Source of the DNA: Paragonimus skrjabini miyazakii
Taxonomy: Eukaryota; Platyhelminthes; Trematoda; Plagiorchiida; Troglotrematidae
Length of the DNA: 64,000 nt
Direction: 5' to 3'
NCBI GenBank assembly: GCA_014338405.1
Contig: JTDE01000692.1
Span: forward strand, 39,599 to 103,598
Under the pieces are notes generated by a model, which worked only from the letters and a program-made list of their open reading frames with translations, was not told where the DNA came from and did no database searches. Each line of letters begins with the position of its first letter. The stretch's first letter is position 1. Made by a program: the position numbers and the translations under genes. Below are positions 23,776 through 38,471 of the stretch, piece after piece.

Positions 23776-26700
23776 TATCCTTTAATTAAAACACCTTTTT
23801 ACCACAGTTTTCTTGGATCATTTTTTTTCCAAACATGTGTAAATTAAAACGCACTTTGAAACGAGAATGAAAAACTCACACAATACGATATGTTTTACCC
23901 AGTCTGTGTTCTTCTGTAAGACATGATGGTAAGTATAATCAACCCAAACGAATACCTGATGCATAAAAAATCCGAATTCAATTTATTTATCTAGTGACTT
24001 GTTAACGACGACTGAACAAGAAGACTGGAGACAGTAGACAGAAAAGTCAACATTGGGTAAACTGGGAGCATAAATGAATATATCTGCTCACAGTATAATG
24101 GTTATCGTTCATTGATCATCAAGGCTACACCAGTTTTGGATTTGTGTAACGACACTGTTGCGACGTTAATCGGATCGGTATTATGATTCCTTCTGTAATA
24201 TAGCTTTCATTTAATGGTCAAGGATTTTATCAATCTACTCTTCACGTACCTGCCAACTCACTTTATCGGGAAAGTGTTCGGCTATCTCCTGACAAAATTT
24301 TGATAACGCATTAATCAGTATAACTTCAGTGGAAGTGACAGATAACGGTTGATATGAAATATATAGGGGAGATGTATTTCGTGTTTTTAAAACTTAGACA
24401 GTACGAATGGACATTTTTCCAACAATGGATAATTAAACACCTTTGCAGCTGGCTGTGACTTGAGTTAAAAACCAAACGGACAGTCGAAAGTGAAACCTAT
24501 GCTCATAAACAACAAAACAATTTGACAGTAATTTATTTCGTTCATTTCATTAACGCCCTGAAAATATTCCTACTAACGATCAACTAAAAACTGCCCACAA
24601 GTAGTGAAGTATGTATTCCTACTGACGCAGTGCTCTGAACAATGAATGGCTTGATATAATCTTTTTTGTGGGGAAATGGTAGGTTCACCAACGTTTTCTC
24701 CTACTCACCGTGACCCAATCTAACGGCACAAGTCTGACTTTGTATATTACCATTTTTGCAGTCTTCCTACAAACTTGTTTGTGGAACAAACCTATATAGT
24801 AACAACTTCAGCACTCAGGATAAAACTGCCATAAAAACAAGTACTGTACTTCAGTTACGTGAATATTGTATTTTAAAAAGTCATCGCAAATGACCTAATT
24901 AGATGAGTTCCAAATACTAATTTGCATACTAGGTACAACTTTAATCTGCCATTTAAACCGAGACTGGATACGTTGCACTAGTATCGCTTATCGACCTTTC
25001 GATTTGCGGACATCCTGTTGAACAAATTTATCCGGTAATAGCGGTCAGGTTTTACAGCTGTTCACCTCAGGTTGATATGAATATGTCTACCAGTTCGGAC
25101 TTCGTCATAAAACCGTTCATCATACCAATATTGACCTACCAAGTCTCAGCATTTTCTAAGTCTAAAACAACTGTAAATAATAACTGTTTCCGTAAGCATT
25201 CCACAATTTGGCGTATGCAGGAATTCCCTAGAAGAACAAGTAACAGTGTATGTAAGGATTTCTATTTTATCCTGTCAGCAATCTACATAACATGGAGCTG
25301 CGCATATTGTCCTGCACACTCTAACACATGACCGTAATAACCGGACGAAGTAAATCAGGGAACCAAAAGGTCACAGTCAGGGTAAACCGACAGTGTCAGT
25401 TTTTTCTTGGGCACAAAATTCTATATTTGGTTGTCTAAGTAACGTATTCAGCGAGTGCTAAATCATTAGGGCGAAGTGGTAAGCGACCTGTAAGACAGAA
25501 GGTAATGTGACCTTCATCACCTAATCTCGAGAAGAAAAGTTACATACGCAAACGAGTTGTAGATTACGCCAATACAGCTTCGTCCATCTACTGTGTTCAG
25601 TCTTTATTGCTATATTGGAGCAGATTTTAGTAAACGATCTATGAATAGACCATGTAGTCTTGTTGCCTTAGATAACTGGATTGAGCCATTCAGTGTTTCA
25701 TCTAGGAACAAACGGCTATGATACAATACAATATTTTCTTAGCTCATATACTTGACGACCATAAAAGTCAGTCTTTCCTTACAAGGCAGTCAACTACCAC
25801 AATCCAGAAATCCATTATCATATGGTCAATCTTTTTTCAATGAATAAACACGGCTCGCGAAATGCTGGAGTACTCCAAAATAGTATTGTTCAACCCTCTG
25901 TAGTCGACCCTGTGTGAGCAGAATAACTGAACGCACCGTGAGGTAGGCTTTGAGTAACGCTCAACTTCCATAATTATAAAAGATTGCACGTTTGAGAATG
26001 GTCACTTTTCTTCCCACGGTAAACAAGTATTTACCACCTACCGCAGTGTGTGGGGTCAATTCATGTAGTTAAACCTTTAAACCATTGTATTCTACATCGC
26101 TAGTTCATCAAGAAAAGTTAGCTTGTGAACACACCTATTTGGCTATCAGTTCTCGACATACATGTTCTGGTTGCTTGCTTTCACAGTTTACCACTCAGGG
26201 CAGGTACACTAAAATCGATAGGTAATCGGTTAATATCTGAAAATACGTGAGTGATTCAAATTCTCTAGTTTAGTTCATTGCCGGTAGTGTGTAATTTGTG
26301 AATCGATCTGTTTGTGTTGGTGTTGTTTATGTATGAACGGTGATGCGACACCCATCTGGGGTGTAATCTTATTTACAAATCGTGCAGAATTATATACCGG
26401 TGCATACAATGTGAGCACAAACTCCCTCGTTCCGTTGAATAGTTCCAAATTGTTAACATGTAATGTTTCGACTTTTTAAAAACGCGATCAACCCACCTAG
26501 TCATAATTTCTAAACGATTGAATGAACATATATCTACACGGATTTCTTTGATGGTTAAAGTCATTGCTGATGTTTTAGGTGGTACTTATAGTGTATGGTG
26601 ATTTGTCCTAAAACTTAGATTTTAGTGTACTATACGCCGGAAGTCATTTTTTTAGTAAAACATTGATTGTCAGTGTTTATTTTAGACAGAAAATCGATCC

Positions 26701-29700
26701 ATCGCACAGTGACAAACACGAGCTAAATCATTGATATTCCAATCGATCTGTGATAAATGTTGGACATCTTATTCAGCTGGCTGTCGTGAAACCTTGAAAC
26801 AAAGCACACGAAACCTCGAGTTGAGTTGGTCAGTAGGGACATGGTTTCACTGAATTCCATGTGACTTTAAGTTGGCAGAAAGAGAATAGTTTATTTTCTG
26901 TGACATCCCCAAAAGTGGGAATCATTTACTCCATAAGTTATCATATTCACTGCTCTATTCCATACGGTCCTGGTGTTCTGTTTGTAATTACTGTCATTTT
27001 GGAGCGCTTTTTTGGTGTTAATTAGTATTTTTTTATTATGAATACCAATGTTTATAAACAAATGCTAGAAATAGTTTTAAACAATTGTCCATTATTTCAT
27101 TAAGCTGTCGTATTTAAAATTCATTCGACAATAGAATATTAACACCAATATTTTGAGTCTGGGACTTGTAACTGATAATCATGATTTATCCAAAAAATTT
27201 ATTAAGAACATTGTGAATATTTTAAGTTATTTTCACAGATAGTAACACAATTCGTATGTTATGCAGTGACGATAGGGTGAATATAATATGGATATTATGA
27301 TAGCTAAGTTGCTATACATATATGTAGTAAGTACCACCTGTTTTTAATACTGTGAACTTCGTACTCTCTTATTCCACTTGAATGGATTGTGCCAAATTTG
27401 TGGTTTTCCGTGTAAGGTAGCTTTGCATGTAAGTACCAAATAAATTACGGCTTGATGGCCCAAGACAGAAAACAGTACGCTTAAATCAGACCACATCTTC
27501 CTGCCTAAATTAAAATGTGGGATTTTACGGAGGTACCATTAACAATACCAGTGGAAGACAGTTATTAACCGAAACAATTTCAGAACCTAACTGGCGTTTA
27601 TGCAACCCCTGTAACAATTATGAATCGATATAGATTGAATTCAGAGGTATCTCGTCGCTGACACCATCCCGCGACTCTTGCTGAAGCAGGGTATTAACTG
27701 AGACAGTTACAGTACAGACGAAATCAGAGACTTCGGTAAAGCCTAACGTATGTCTATTTAGTTATAGTCTGAACTTGTGCAACTTTAAAATCTTCACACT
27801 AGATTGCAAACATCAAAATGATTGGCAGTTGCATTTAAAAAGCACAGGTGTTATAGCTTCATGTACCCTACTCACACAAAAAATGAGTCCGCTTTGTTTG
27901 CATTAGTATGTGGCTCTTAACGTTGTGTTTTTATGTGTTCTGATTTGCGATGTCTTATCGAAATTACGTACCACGGCTTGTGCATTCATGTGCAAAAACT
28001 TATCGCAGAATTCCTTTTTACAGTCTGTCGGATAATTTGCCTTGATAGTCTGGTAGTAATTGATCGATTTTCCTCATCCTGTTTCTCAAATTACAATTCT
28101 CCTGCTCTACTGAATTTATAGTCAATAATAATAATAGTATTCTGCTAGTCATCTAACAAATGCTAGCAAACGATCCCATCCCCATATGTTCACGCACTGA
28201 GCTGACGTACGGGTCTAGGCGATGCCCGTCGCCAACATCAATAAAAACAGCACAGGTGTGGAACTTGCAGTTTGCTCCCTGTTGCATAACTTGTACATGC
28301 TCAAGTGTAGTCTCAGGCTATCCCATTCAATGGCAAAACTCTTGTTGATAACGCACTCGATCTACAACGTCGCATGAAGTATTGCACCGCCGTAGTCGAG
28401 AAGACATCAGTACTGGTCTTCGTCAGTCAGTAATTCATGCTCAGTGAACCATAATCATTTCGTTTCATCATGATTTGATGCACTAGTCTCGCACTTCGCT
28501 GTGACATATGCAATGAATAGGGTGGTTTGCTAATGCCCTGCACGCGCGGCAATTGAAAACGGAACCTTAATCCAATTTTGCTGTTGGATCACCTCCTATA
28601 AGTCGATCTGTTGGATACGTTTCTGGTGTTCAATAGTATCATTATGACTGTCCACATTTCATCTTTGTAGCTAATTTCAGATTTACGTTGCCAAGTAGTT
28701 TTAATCTGAACTACATCAAATTTACTGGGTGCTCCGGTTTAATTGGGGGACCATTAGTTTTTGGCAGCAAAAACTAGTGTTGCATATAAAAACATATTAA
28801 GCAAAAGGTCGATTATTCATAACGTTACGAAGCATTCTCGACAAATCACTTGTGCATTCTCATACTACCGATTAGCAGATCACCTGTGAATTTGCGGTCG
28901 CGTCTGTTAGAAAAATCAATAGTTTGTTTGGGTTTTGTCAAGGTCAGTGGTACACGTGTGTCTAACGCGTTCATGTATTTGTGCTTCTAGACAAATCAAT
29001 ACAATTTGGCTTCACAGAACATAGAGCCGGTTGTTGAAAATGAATAGTTTTATTGATGAATCAGTGATAACAACCTTCGGTAAAAATTGATCAGAACGCT
29101 CCTATTTTACAGAATATAACGTCTGTTTGTTTGTATAGGACAGTCGATACTGGGCGCTCCAACTGAAGATAAGATATTCAATTACGGAATAGTTCATTCG
29201 TCTAGGTACTGAAGGCCCCTGCAAATATGAATGACTCCACAAAACACGGCTTGGTTCAGGCGGCAATTGATATCTTTTACACACTGGGTGCGGACGCACT
29301 CTTAAACTGTAAAGGGCACCTCTTGGTTAGTTAAGGGGAATTCGATTTTCCAGTACAACCAACTTCCTTTCAGTGCATCCAGCTAATTAGCAATATTTTA
29401 CCGAACCAATATCGAATTCGCAAAAAGCAGACAGAAGAAACCTTGTCAGTTTCATTTGTTCAGCTCGGCGAGAAGTTTGTTTGTCAGCTGTTATTGTAGT
29501 CTTACGCGAATAAGCCAAGCTGAGTATAATTTAAAAATCCATAAAAACTGGTATATAAACGAAAAATTCCCATTAGAAAATGTGTACATTTCACATTATT
29601 TAATTAAACTATTTAACCGTTCTGCGTCAGTTCATCAGAAAACGACAGAATGTATGTTGCGATTACTTTGATTTTCCATACGCTCAACATCCATAAAACC

Positions 29701-32700
29701 AAGATAACCAGATTTTATATGGTAGACCAACAGGGATGAAGATCAAGTGGCGGTTACAAAGCTATTCACGCAGCTCAACGAAAAAATATATCCCCATAGT
29801 TTTTTCATTGAAAATGAGACCATCTGGTAAACAGTGTCAGGTATATGTTAATGTTTGTCCTGGTTCTTACGCACACATTTGCGCAGGTTCAACTTTTGAA
29901 CAACTAATACTACGTAATCGCAGAAGCAGCTTGCCCAACTATTCTGCCTCCCGCTTGTAATTACGACTCGTACACAGACAGAAGAAAATTCTCAACGATT
30001 GGTTGAATATATCCCGAAACGACTGAATCGGCAAACATTCAAGTAACATCGCCTTGATGAACATGCTGTTTAAATTAGGAAGTCATAAACTGTCAGACAT
30101 CTGATGTCAGAAAGTCACTTAAATAGCCTAGTTGGCCAATCCAAAAGCTGTTGTGAAACTGGACCGAAAAGCTACTCGTCTTCAGCGATGCTATGTATAT
30201 GTGAAGTTCTCAGTCAACATTGTCAGCGGTTGAGGTAACCCATCTGGTTGCCATGGGTATGAATATACAGTAATCCACATGTTTATGTACGTGTTCATCC
30301 ACAATTTACCTTTGTATGTTTGGTGTGTATAGTTTGCACGTCGTGCGTTTGGAAATATCAAGCATCGTAACACGCAGTTGGGTAAACAGTTAATAAGTTA
30401 CAGTGTAGACTGTAATATACCATACCTTTCCAAGCCAACTTTGAAAATAATTTGGTTCACCATCCATTTATATATGTATATATAAGTAACAGAAAGAAAC
30501 GTACAATTCCTGTGTGGTAAACGCTACCCAAACGTGATGATGAACGCATAATGTATGTCACTTACTAATGCAGGAGAGTTATTTGTTTTTCAATCGTTAC
30601 AACCATTCCTAAAAACGGTTCATACGAGCGCCGTATTGAACTGTCATTCATGAGTCGCATATATGCACGCCCATTGTTGTAACAAATCCATCACTAAGGA
30701 AACACTGAAAGGCTGAGATTTCTAAGTTAGGGCTGAACGAATTGAGTTGTGGCATACCAAAATTCCCTCTCCTATGCCTGCCCACCCTACTCTCTGTAGT
30801 TTGATGTTTGGATGATGTTCCTAATTATATGTTTTGAATCTAACGTGGCAATTATTGCAACATACAGGCTAAGTAGATGGAGAAATAATCATTGCACAAT
30901 TCGAAGAAATGCGGGAATTTCACACATGCAAACAGTTATTTGTTCTTAGAGAAAGAGTCGTGTTCTACGTTAAAAGCACTGGTGTTGTCAATTTCCGCTG
31001 GTCGTCGTATGTTGAAAGAATTTCGGTGACCACGTGTACGGTTAAAAGTTTTTAAAAATTACAATGCCTTTCTCCTGTAATGTAAAATTTATTTATTTCC
31101 ATCAAAACAGAAGTACTGCGTTGAAGGACATTTGTGTATGATAATTCTATTGCGAGCCAATAGAATTACAAGAATTTCATCAAAACGTGTTACAAGTCAA
31201 ATATTGAAATTTGTTGTGTGACTGTCAGCGTAGGATAATATAAACGAATTCTAACCTCCGTGTAATTGTATTGACTGGTTAGAACGGACACTGACTGAAT
31301 GGCACGTCACCCAAATGTTTACTCACGATTGATCTGTATTCCCGGAGTTCATGAAGACTCAACAGAGATCTTGTAGGAAAACCTGTCGGAATTGTGTAAT
31401 CCCATTGTATTTTATTCGGGGTCTCAAAAATTCACTGCCGAACAATCTTAGGCTAAGCGATGGTAACTCTGTAGACAACTTGGGAAGCATTGGTAATGTC
31501 TGTGTGATAGCTGATATCAGCAAGTAATGCAGTAATGGCACTAGCAATCGATTTTTGAAAACTCCTAACAGTTCATGCCACGTGGATTTCTTTGATTCTG
31601 ACTAGCAGGCCCCTGATCGTGCAACTAACCTAGGCTGTTGTACAACAGTACCGTAAAAACGATACACAAGCATTGATTGATCTTAGACTGGTGGCCTGTC
31701 TATTGGGTTCAGTCTTATCATCGACTTCGCAGACAGCTAGCTGTACGGGGTTTCTGCCGGGAAACTGCGTCGAAATGATTAACAGATGAGGTAGTGTGAA
31801 CTGAAGCTTGATTTACGCTGGTTTCGTTTCAGCAGTGAGCATTATCTCGCGCAAAATTGAGCCGGATAACCACTTTCCCTCGATTAGTTTTCGAACCGTT
31901 TTCGAACCGTTTTCAATTCTTGTTCCAACTTGTCTGATGAATCGATCTTTTATGTTTTAGATGCCAGGCATTTCGCTAGGTCTCGTTCTTTTGGTAAATA
32001 GAGAACTGTTAATGTTAGTATATGTACCTACCCATGTTGACTCACGACAAGCCAACCTACTCAGTATGCCATCAAGGCATCATGCTAGTTTAATTTAAAG
32101 AATGTGTAAGGTATGAATTTATTTCATCTGTACGATGTGACAAAGTGAAGCACGTCTTAGTGCAAGGTTGATGAATAGTTGTTAGCTCATCTTCCACCAG
32201 TATCGCAACAACCGTTTGACGGAACATGTGAAGGCAACAAATAATAGGCTGAACTTGGGGGATTTTGGTTTGCTTGATTGAAAGATCAGACGTGTCGATG
32301 GCTGTAAAATGTGTTTAGTTAGCTACCTGGATATAAATTCTTGTATTTGTCCGGTCTTACTCCTGTCAGTTGATCCCAGGTAGTCTGGTTAGTAGCTCCA
32401 CCTAAATTGGTGATTGCACAGAAAAAGGACAACTATTGGGGTATTCCTGTTGACGTGTGGTCGACGTGGTTGACGTGTGGTTGGTTATGTGAAGTTTTAT
32501 TCCGCAAATAAAACGAGGGAGAAAGGAAAGTCTGAGAGGTATTGGCGCTCACTAAAATCACTCAGTGTACATCATAATGATGATGATAATGATGCGGACA
32601 TGTTAAAAGTTAACTTGATAGTCCAGGCATTAATGAACTGATACCATACACAAATATTCTTTAGTAGGTATACATCATTCACCCGTTTAAAGGTAGAGTG

Positions 32701-33600
32701 TCTAATGGCACTGGAGTATTATCAAGTGTGGTATATCACGTCTTCTAACGTAGAGGTATTCATAAAAGAGAATTCGCCATCAATTTACGGGCCGTTTTTG
32801 AACAACGTACAAAGATTAGTCATAACAAAATGATTCCTGATATGAGTCCCCCACCAACCCTAATTATTGCATGATTATTTCCACTTTGAGCCTAGAATCG
32901 GCTGAAATTACTAACAAGCTCATTGAATGTGTACGGTCGATGGATCGAGTTCAGATCATTTGTAATGTCTAAGCCCATAGTTGATCATGTGCCGGACATC
33001 AGTTCAATAATCGGGTTAAACCTAACCAAAAGAACAAGAACCTGATGTCAGATTTGACGCATTTTATACCACTGATACGCTACGGACTTCACGTTTATTT
33101 GGGCAACTGTCCCCCTCTTTACATACCAATAAAGATCACACATTTATGTAAACATAACCCCGTTTTCGCTGGTCTTTTCAATTCGAAGGTTTGGGTGAAC
33201 ATTTGCTACCTTTGTCTTCTATGTCGTCTTGTTTTATTGTGTGGTAATTCACGAATCGTCCACAACCGATCGGGGCTTAGAACGTCCAGTCGGGACATTC
33301 GTTCGAAGTGTTAGTACTCTCCGACATGACAATTTAATGCGCATTGATTGGGCTCACAGGCTTATTCTTATCCATCGATGATGTCAAGAAACTTCATATT
33401 CCATCTGACTGTTCAATTTCTGGCCACAAAAGAGTTCATTAGGTTAGCAGCAATAAAGTTAAGTTCGCGACTTCATCCGAAACAACAGCAAAAACATATT
33501 TTCATTTCAAAAAATCTGTGCGTTGAGAAAACCAAAACGTTTTCATAATTTTTTTGAGTGCTTACGAGTCAAATTCTTTCTTTTCTTTTCGATGGTTCAG

Positions 33601-33702
33601 ACTTCGGAAACGCGCCAAACCAGAACTGGAAAACGATCGATATCGTGATGTTTCCCTTAGGCTTTCGGTTCAAGAAGTGAAAAACCTTGCAACGAAGAGG
33701 AA
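33601..33702 (+). CDS. RasGAP exon 2: end of PH domain and start of C2 domain
   Basis: Acceptor TTCAG|A and donor AA|GTAAGT; phase 2 in, phase 2 out. It encodes 33 residues plus split codons: LRKRAKPELENDRYRD then VSLRLSVQEVKNLATKR, completed to K across the splice. The first part matches the C-terminal PH helix and linker of the family (vertebrate nGAP has LRRTVQPNKDN). The second is the first C2 beta-strand (consensus LxLWIIEAKxLxPKKRYFCE). The C2 domain helps the protein engage membranes and, in SynGAP relatives, aids Rap-directed GAP activity. Identification is by family memory, but the run continues into exon 3 without a break, which makes it firm. Confidence 0.93.
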
Positions 33703-34526
33703 GTAAGTGTAAAGTTGTAAATTCATAGATTTTTCTTTTTTATACAAAGGAACCAGCTTTTATTTTCGGTAAATTATGTTGAATAACTAAAATCAGAAAT
33801 GTGCAACAATTAGATGGATTATAAATTCACTGATTTGACAGTTCGTATTGTGATTGTTTGTCATATGCTTCACTTCTGAATTTGTGTTGATGACTCACTT
33901 TAGCACAGGAAACAGAACGACTGCATATTTCGTTTCCATAACAATGAAAACATGTACTTATTGTTTTGGTCAAAAGTAAACTAGAGCTGCCAGTAAGAAT
34001 GATCGTTTTTGGTCGATTATGTAGCATTTGTTAGCTGAATTCATGGTAATGCACAACATAGTGTTTTCATTCAATGGTTCACATGTGTTCGCACGTTCAC
34101 ATTTGTAGTACAAGGGTTAGTAAGTGAAAAACTAGTTATATTCTGTTTCACCTACTGTTATGAATAATTTAATAGTTGGATGATGTACTCGTGAATTATG
34201 CTCGGAGATGCAAGAAATCATGCATCTGTTGACATAATCCATCAGTGACTGAATGTCCAAATCACCGTTGCGTGCTTGGTGGTCGCAAAATAAATTGATG
34301 TCCACTTGACGTGTGCCTTTCCTCATTGAACCGTTTTTGTATACTTGTTTGTAAATAAGCAAATTGATGAGTAGAACCATCCGAAGTAATTAAGTATCAT
34401 GATTCTTCACAAAAATTTACACACCTCACCATCAGTTACATCTTTTTTAATTCTATCAGTTTTATTTGGAACCCAAAAACTCATCTCAACGTTTATTTTC
34501 AGAAATAACACAGCACATAGAGATTT

Positions 34527-34836
34527 GCCTCTCATTAAAAGTCACTAGTAGTGTGTATCCATATCTAAACACAGGACTTTACTTAGCCCCATTCTTCGAA
34601 ATAATGTAAGTCAAAGTTTTATTTGAATTTGAATGTTGAGATCAAAATATTGATTGAGCTTCCGCTTCAATAATCTCAAACGCCTCTCATTAAAAGTCAC
34701 TAGTAGTGTGTATCCATATCTAAACACAGGACTTTACTTAGCCCCGTTCTTCGAAATAATGTAAGTCAAAGTTTTATTTGAATTTGAATGTTGAGATCAA
34801 AATATTGATTGAGCTTCCGCTTCAATAATCTCAAAC
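34527..34836. repeat. Tandem duplication, 2 x 155 bp
   Basis: Copy 1 at 34527-34681 and copy 2 at 34682-34836 abut exactly and appear identical except for one substitution (CCCCATTC in copy 1, CCCCGTTC in copy 2). It begins GCCTCTCATTAAAAGTCAC and ends AATAATCTCAAAC. The near identity means a very recent duplication or an assembly duplication. No coding potential is seen. Confidence 0.95.
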
Positions 34837-37800
34837 ACCTTTAAAGTAGAGGGTAGCACTTTGCGAAGTAAATGAAAGTGATCAAATTTTAATAACTTAT
34901 GCGGTAAATTTATCGGTTGGTTTAAATAAATTTTACATCCAGCTTAATATTCTCTGAATTTTTGAACGCAGAACGAACTTATTCATAGCCAGGGAATCCA
35001 ATGTGACTTCTTATGAAGTGAATTTTTCAGGAATTAATATTCAAAAATAGTCGTGGTCCGAAAATCAAGGATACGATTACAGTGTACAATATAGTTTTTA
35101 CGATACAAATAACGTGTTTTCTGGAAAACAAATGTAAGTCGGTAGCTACTTGCGGCCAGATTTGCACGTAACCAGCGATGGGCCTAGATACCAACTTATA
35201 CATTATCACAAACAATACAAACAAAATAGCCATCTGCATCGATTTATTGAACCTATTCAATATCCGCGATAAAGGAAACTGTTTAAACCTGATCGCTACT
35301 ATTAATGGTAAGCGAGGCGCATGCCATTTCCTTTATGATCCCTCATCTTCAGATCAAAAACAGTGTCCACGTTCATATCCCAAGTGTGCTTTGCAGTTCG
35401 GGATGCTGAACTAAGCAAAAGATAGTAGAACGAATATACACACGGTGAAGAACCTGATCAATGAGTTCACTAACCAATTCGTTTTACTCAATCTGTTGTA
35501 CAGACCTTGCCCAGATTTTTCATGTTACCATCCTCGGTACGCTGGTGTACCAAGTCAAATCTAACCGGCATATGAATCTACAACGACAGACTCATTCACT
35601 CATGGGTTAGGTAATCCCACAAAGTATTACCAAACGCATGCTCTGAGTGTGCTGTAAACCAACACATCAACAATGTGTGTAGATAAAGTGACTCAATTTA
35701 GTTCACAAATACAAAAAATCACATGATGTAATAGCGTACAACCGATTACAAGCTGGTGTGAGTAGAATTGGTTAAGTATGCGAATTGTTTGGTGAAGAGA
35801 TGGCTAACATTTGGAAGTTCGAATGATTTAATGGGATGAAATAAATAAAGTGTTTGGCAAAAAATATTGTAAACTATGTCTCACAGTGTTGGTACGGTTG
35901 AAGTAAAAATCAATTATTTCTCTGCGTTTGATACCATTGATGCCTCTGCTTCCACCCATTAAACAGAATCATCTACTACATTATATTATACTTACTCAAA
36001 GTTTTGGAAAAAACAATCACCTTAGGCCCTTTAACCCTACAGTAGTCTTTGTACAATGGTTTTCTGTTGGATCTAAAACCTTTGTTTTCGTGATGTTATG
36101 GTAGTCAGGTTTTAGTGAAACTTGGTGTCTCGTTTGAAGGTGCATTGTCCGTGTGTTTCAAAGTAATGTCTAGGCTTTTTTCTGTGTAATTTGCACTAGC
36201 ATAATGAACAGTTATTGATCTGCGTTTCCGTTGGGTAATTAAATATCCAGTGATCAATAATCCGATCATATTGGATAGTGGTACAGCATTGTTCCCTGTT
36301 CAAACAGCTTTATTTCCGAAAGTCAAAAATGATTGCTGAATCAACCGGCTGGTTTATTTCAAATGATGTTCCATAGGACAAAATATTTAGTGGGTGACGA
36401 AAATCTATCAAGCGCTGTTTGGGTGGGCCAAACTGATAGATGAAGCGATAAGCAGTTTGGAATGGAACATGCAGTTGGCCAAGTAGTCCTAGCATTATCA
36501 TACATAAATTTCTAATGCGTGCAACATATTGTTAAAACTGACAAAACTCTCTTTGTGTGCACGTGTTCTCGTCGCCTATAGTAACGACAAATGAGTGTGC
36601 AATTTCATATCTATGGTTCGAATCTGGGTCAGTCAATTCAAATCACCTGACAAATACCATGAAGGCGAGGTTCTAACCGTTGCCTTTCGTTTTATCTGTT
36701 CTTACTTATTTGACCAGTATTCCGAGGTCTATCTGATGAGCCCAAACTGGAAGAAAATTGTCTTAATAATTTATTTCTTTGAAAACAAATATATTGAAGC
36801 AATTGTAGCAGTGTATGTTTTATGACATCTCACAATTGCTTGCGGTTCCCACATTCGGTTGGTCCTCCAGATTATCTCCTTCTGGATTGAAGCGGTGGAC
36901 CTAAGTTTTGTTCCCGTCAGAGCTTGTTGAAATTTTGACTCCGTTCCACATTCACATGTGGTAAGCGCACTGATTCTTGTCCGATTAACCCCATATTTGG
37001 CACGATGGACCTCCAGGTTTGTCTGTAAGTATCAATGAGACAATATAGGGGAGAACAAATAACTATCCAATCAGTCCCGATCATTTGCCCAACATCATGA
37101 GTAATCGAACTAGTAGAAATTAAAGAATTCATAAAACTTGACGATCACTTTAGTGATCACTGTTAACAGGACCGAGATTTCGTTTATATGAGCCGAACAC
37201 CATTTATACATAGCACAAACCTTTGCGTTATGATAGAACTCTTATCGCATTTGTTGCAGGATGGTGTCGAAAATGTAGCCTTCCTGCTTGCGCATTTGTG
37301 ATAGAAACTAACAAGAGCAAAATACAAGCCAGAGGGTTCATTTGGAAAAGCGCTGGTTGAAGCTTTCATCCTAAGGTGAAAACATTTGAAGGATGTTTAC
37401 AGTGAAACCAATAAAGTTCATGATTACTGCTCATATAATTTCAGCATTGAAATCCTAAAATGTTCTTGTCAGATACACACCAAATAAGAAAACCGTAACA
37501 AACTATTCCCATGAAGATCTGGGTATTTAAGATGTCTAAAAATGTTATAATCCGCTTTCCTGCGCCTCGATGTACAGAATATATAATGAAACAATTAAAG
37601 TTGTTTTGAAGAGGGCGACCGTTTAGTCTACTTCCTAGTATTTATCGTTTATTTTGAAGAGTAACGTACATAGCTTCATTAAAAGAAAGGGGTAAGTGGT
37701 GACACAAACATTTAAGGAACAAACTTTTAAGAAAAACAGGGAAATTCAGAGCAAGGTGTCTGTCAGATTTAAGGCGTTACATAGTTAACAACGCTGAACA

Positions 37801-37918
37801 GTTGACAAGTCTTTCCACGATAAGAGTGAGTGTTAATAATTCCAACAGTCAAATAAAAGCTACTTGCTTAGTTTATTGATAAGAAGAATGTACAAGAATA
37901 AAAACTCGTTTGTCAAAA

Positions 37919-38300
37919 TCAAAAGCTACTTAACGAACAGGAGGACAGCTGCATTTGAAGAATCGCATTGCAAGAAGATAAATACATGATAACCCGAAAG
38001 GAGATGATCACAAGTGAATTAGAAATAGGGTTCATGTCGCAGCCCGTAATACGGAGAACCGACTGAATGGCGGCATTATGAGAGCCGTTGCCGTACCTCA
38101 CAACCTTTTCCGTCTAGCCCAGTTGCCTTCGGTATTCGTCCACTATAGTGACGTCCAATACCACAACATCACATTTACGGACCTCGATCGCATCAGGTTT
38201 GATAAGCAGGTCCACTGTTGGTACTTGTAGCTCCTAGAAGACTGCGTAGTCCAGATTGCGCAGCTTTTTTATCAGGTCCTCGGCTACGCGGTTGTATCGA
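37919..38300 (-). pseudogene. Restriction-like endonuclease domain of R2-like element (broken)
   Basis: In one - strand frame the translation runs YNRVAEDLIKKLRNLDYAVF, stop, ELQVPTVDLLIKPDAIEV, RKCDVVVLDVTIVDEYRRQLG, stop, then a tail with SHNAAIQSVLRITGC and IISFRVIMYLSSCNAIL, ending in a stop at 37919. The KPD (38192-38200) followed after 12 residues by a conserved Asp (38153-38155) is the PD-X12-14-D signature of the R2 endonuclease. The tail matches the usual hydrophobic-serine-W/F-R-G-like segment that closes R2 proteins. Two in-frame stops (38234-38236 and 38114-38116) inactivate it. Confidence 0.82.
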
Positions 38301-38471
38301 GCACAACGCACATCGGGAGTGGTCCAGCACTACTGGAGAATATAACCAGACTTTCTGGTTGACTGCAGTTGATACGGCAGAGAAATGAATGGTTACTTTG
38401 GCCACCTCGAGAATTTTGAACCATGGGCCGTAGAAGACCACATGCAGGCTGGATGGCACGAATGAAGATTC

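Larger units (their letters stand above)
11005..33600 (+). other. Intron 1 of the RasGAP gene (22.6 kb)
   Basis: Begins GTGAGT and ends with a pyrimidine tract (TTCTTTCTTTTCTTTTCGATGGTTCAG). I searched it for PH-domain exons (an aromatic-Cys-Phe-Glu-Val strand or a Trp-Ile/Met-Glu helix with a phase-2 donor) and found none. Supported content is the inverted repeats at 14176-14366 and 15567-15936, a SINE B copy at 23424-23775, a 100-N gap at 22621-22720 and small AT-rich microsatellites (23200-23230, 30470-30486). Short direct repeats occur at 31887-31908 (11 bp twice) and 32449-32481 (20-bp period). A 146-codon frame at 20262-20702 resembles nothing known; 20440-20475 shares a short block with the 15567 inverted repeat. 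The rest is unassigned. Confidence 0.8.
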
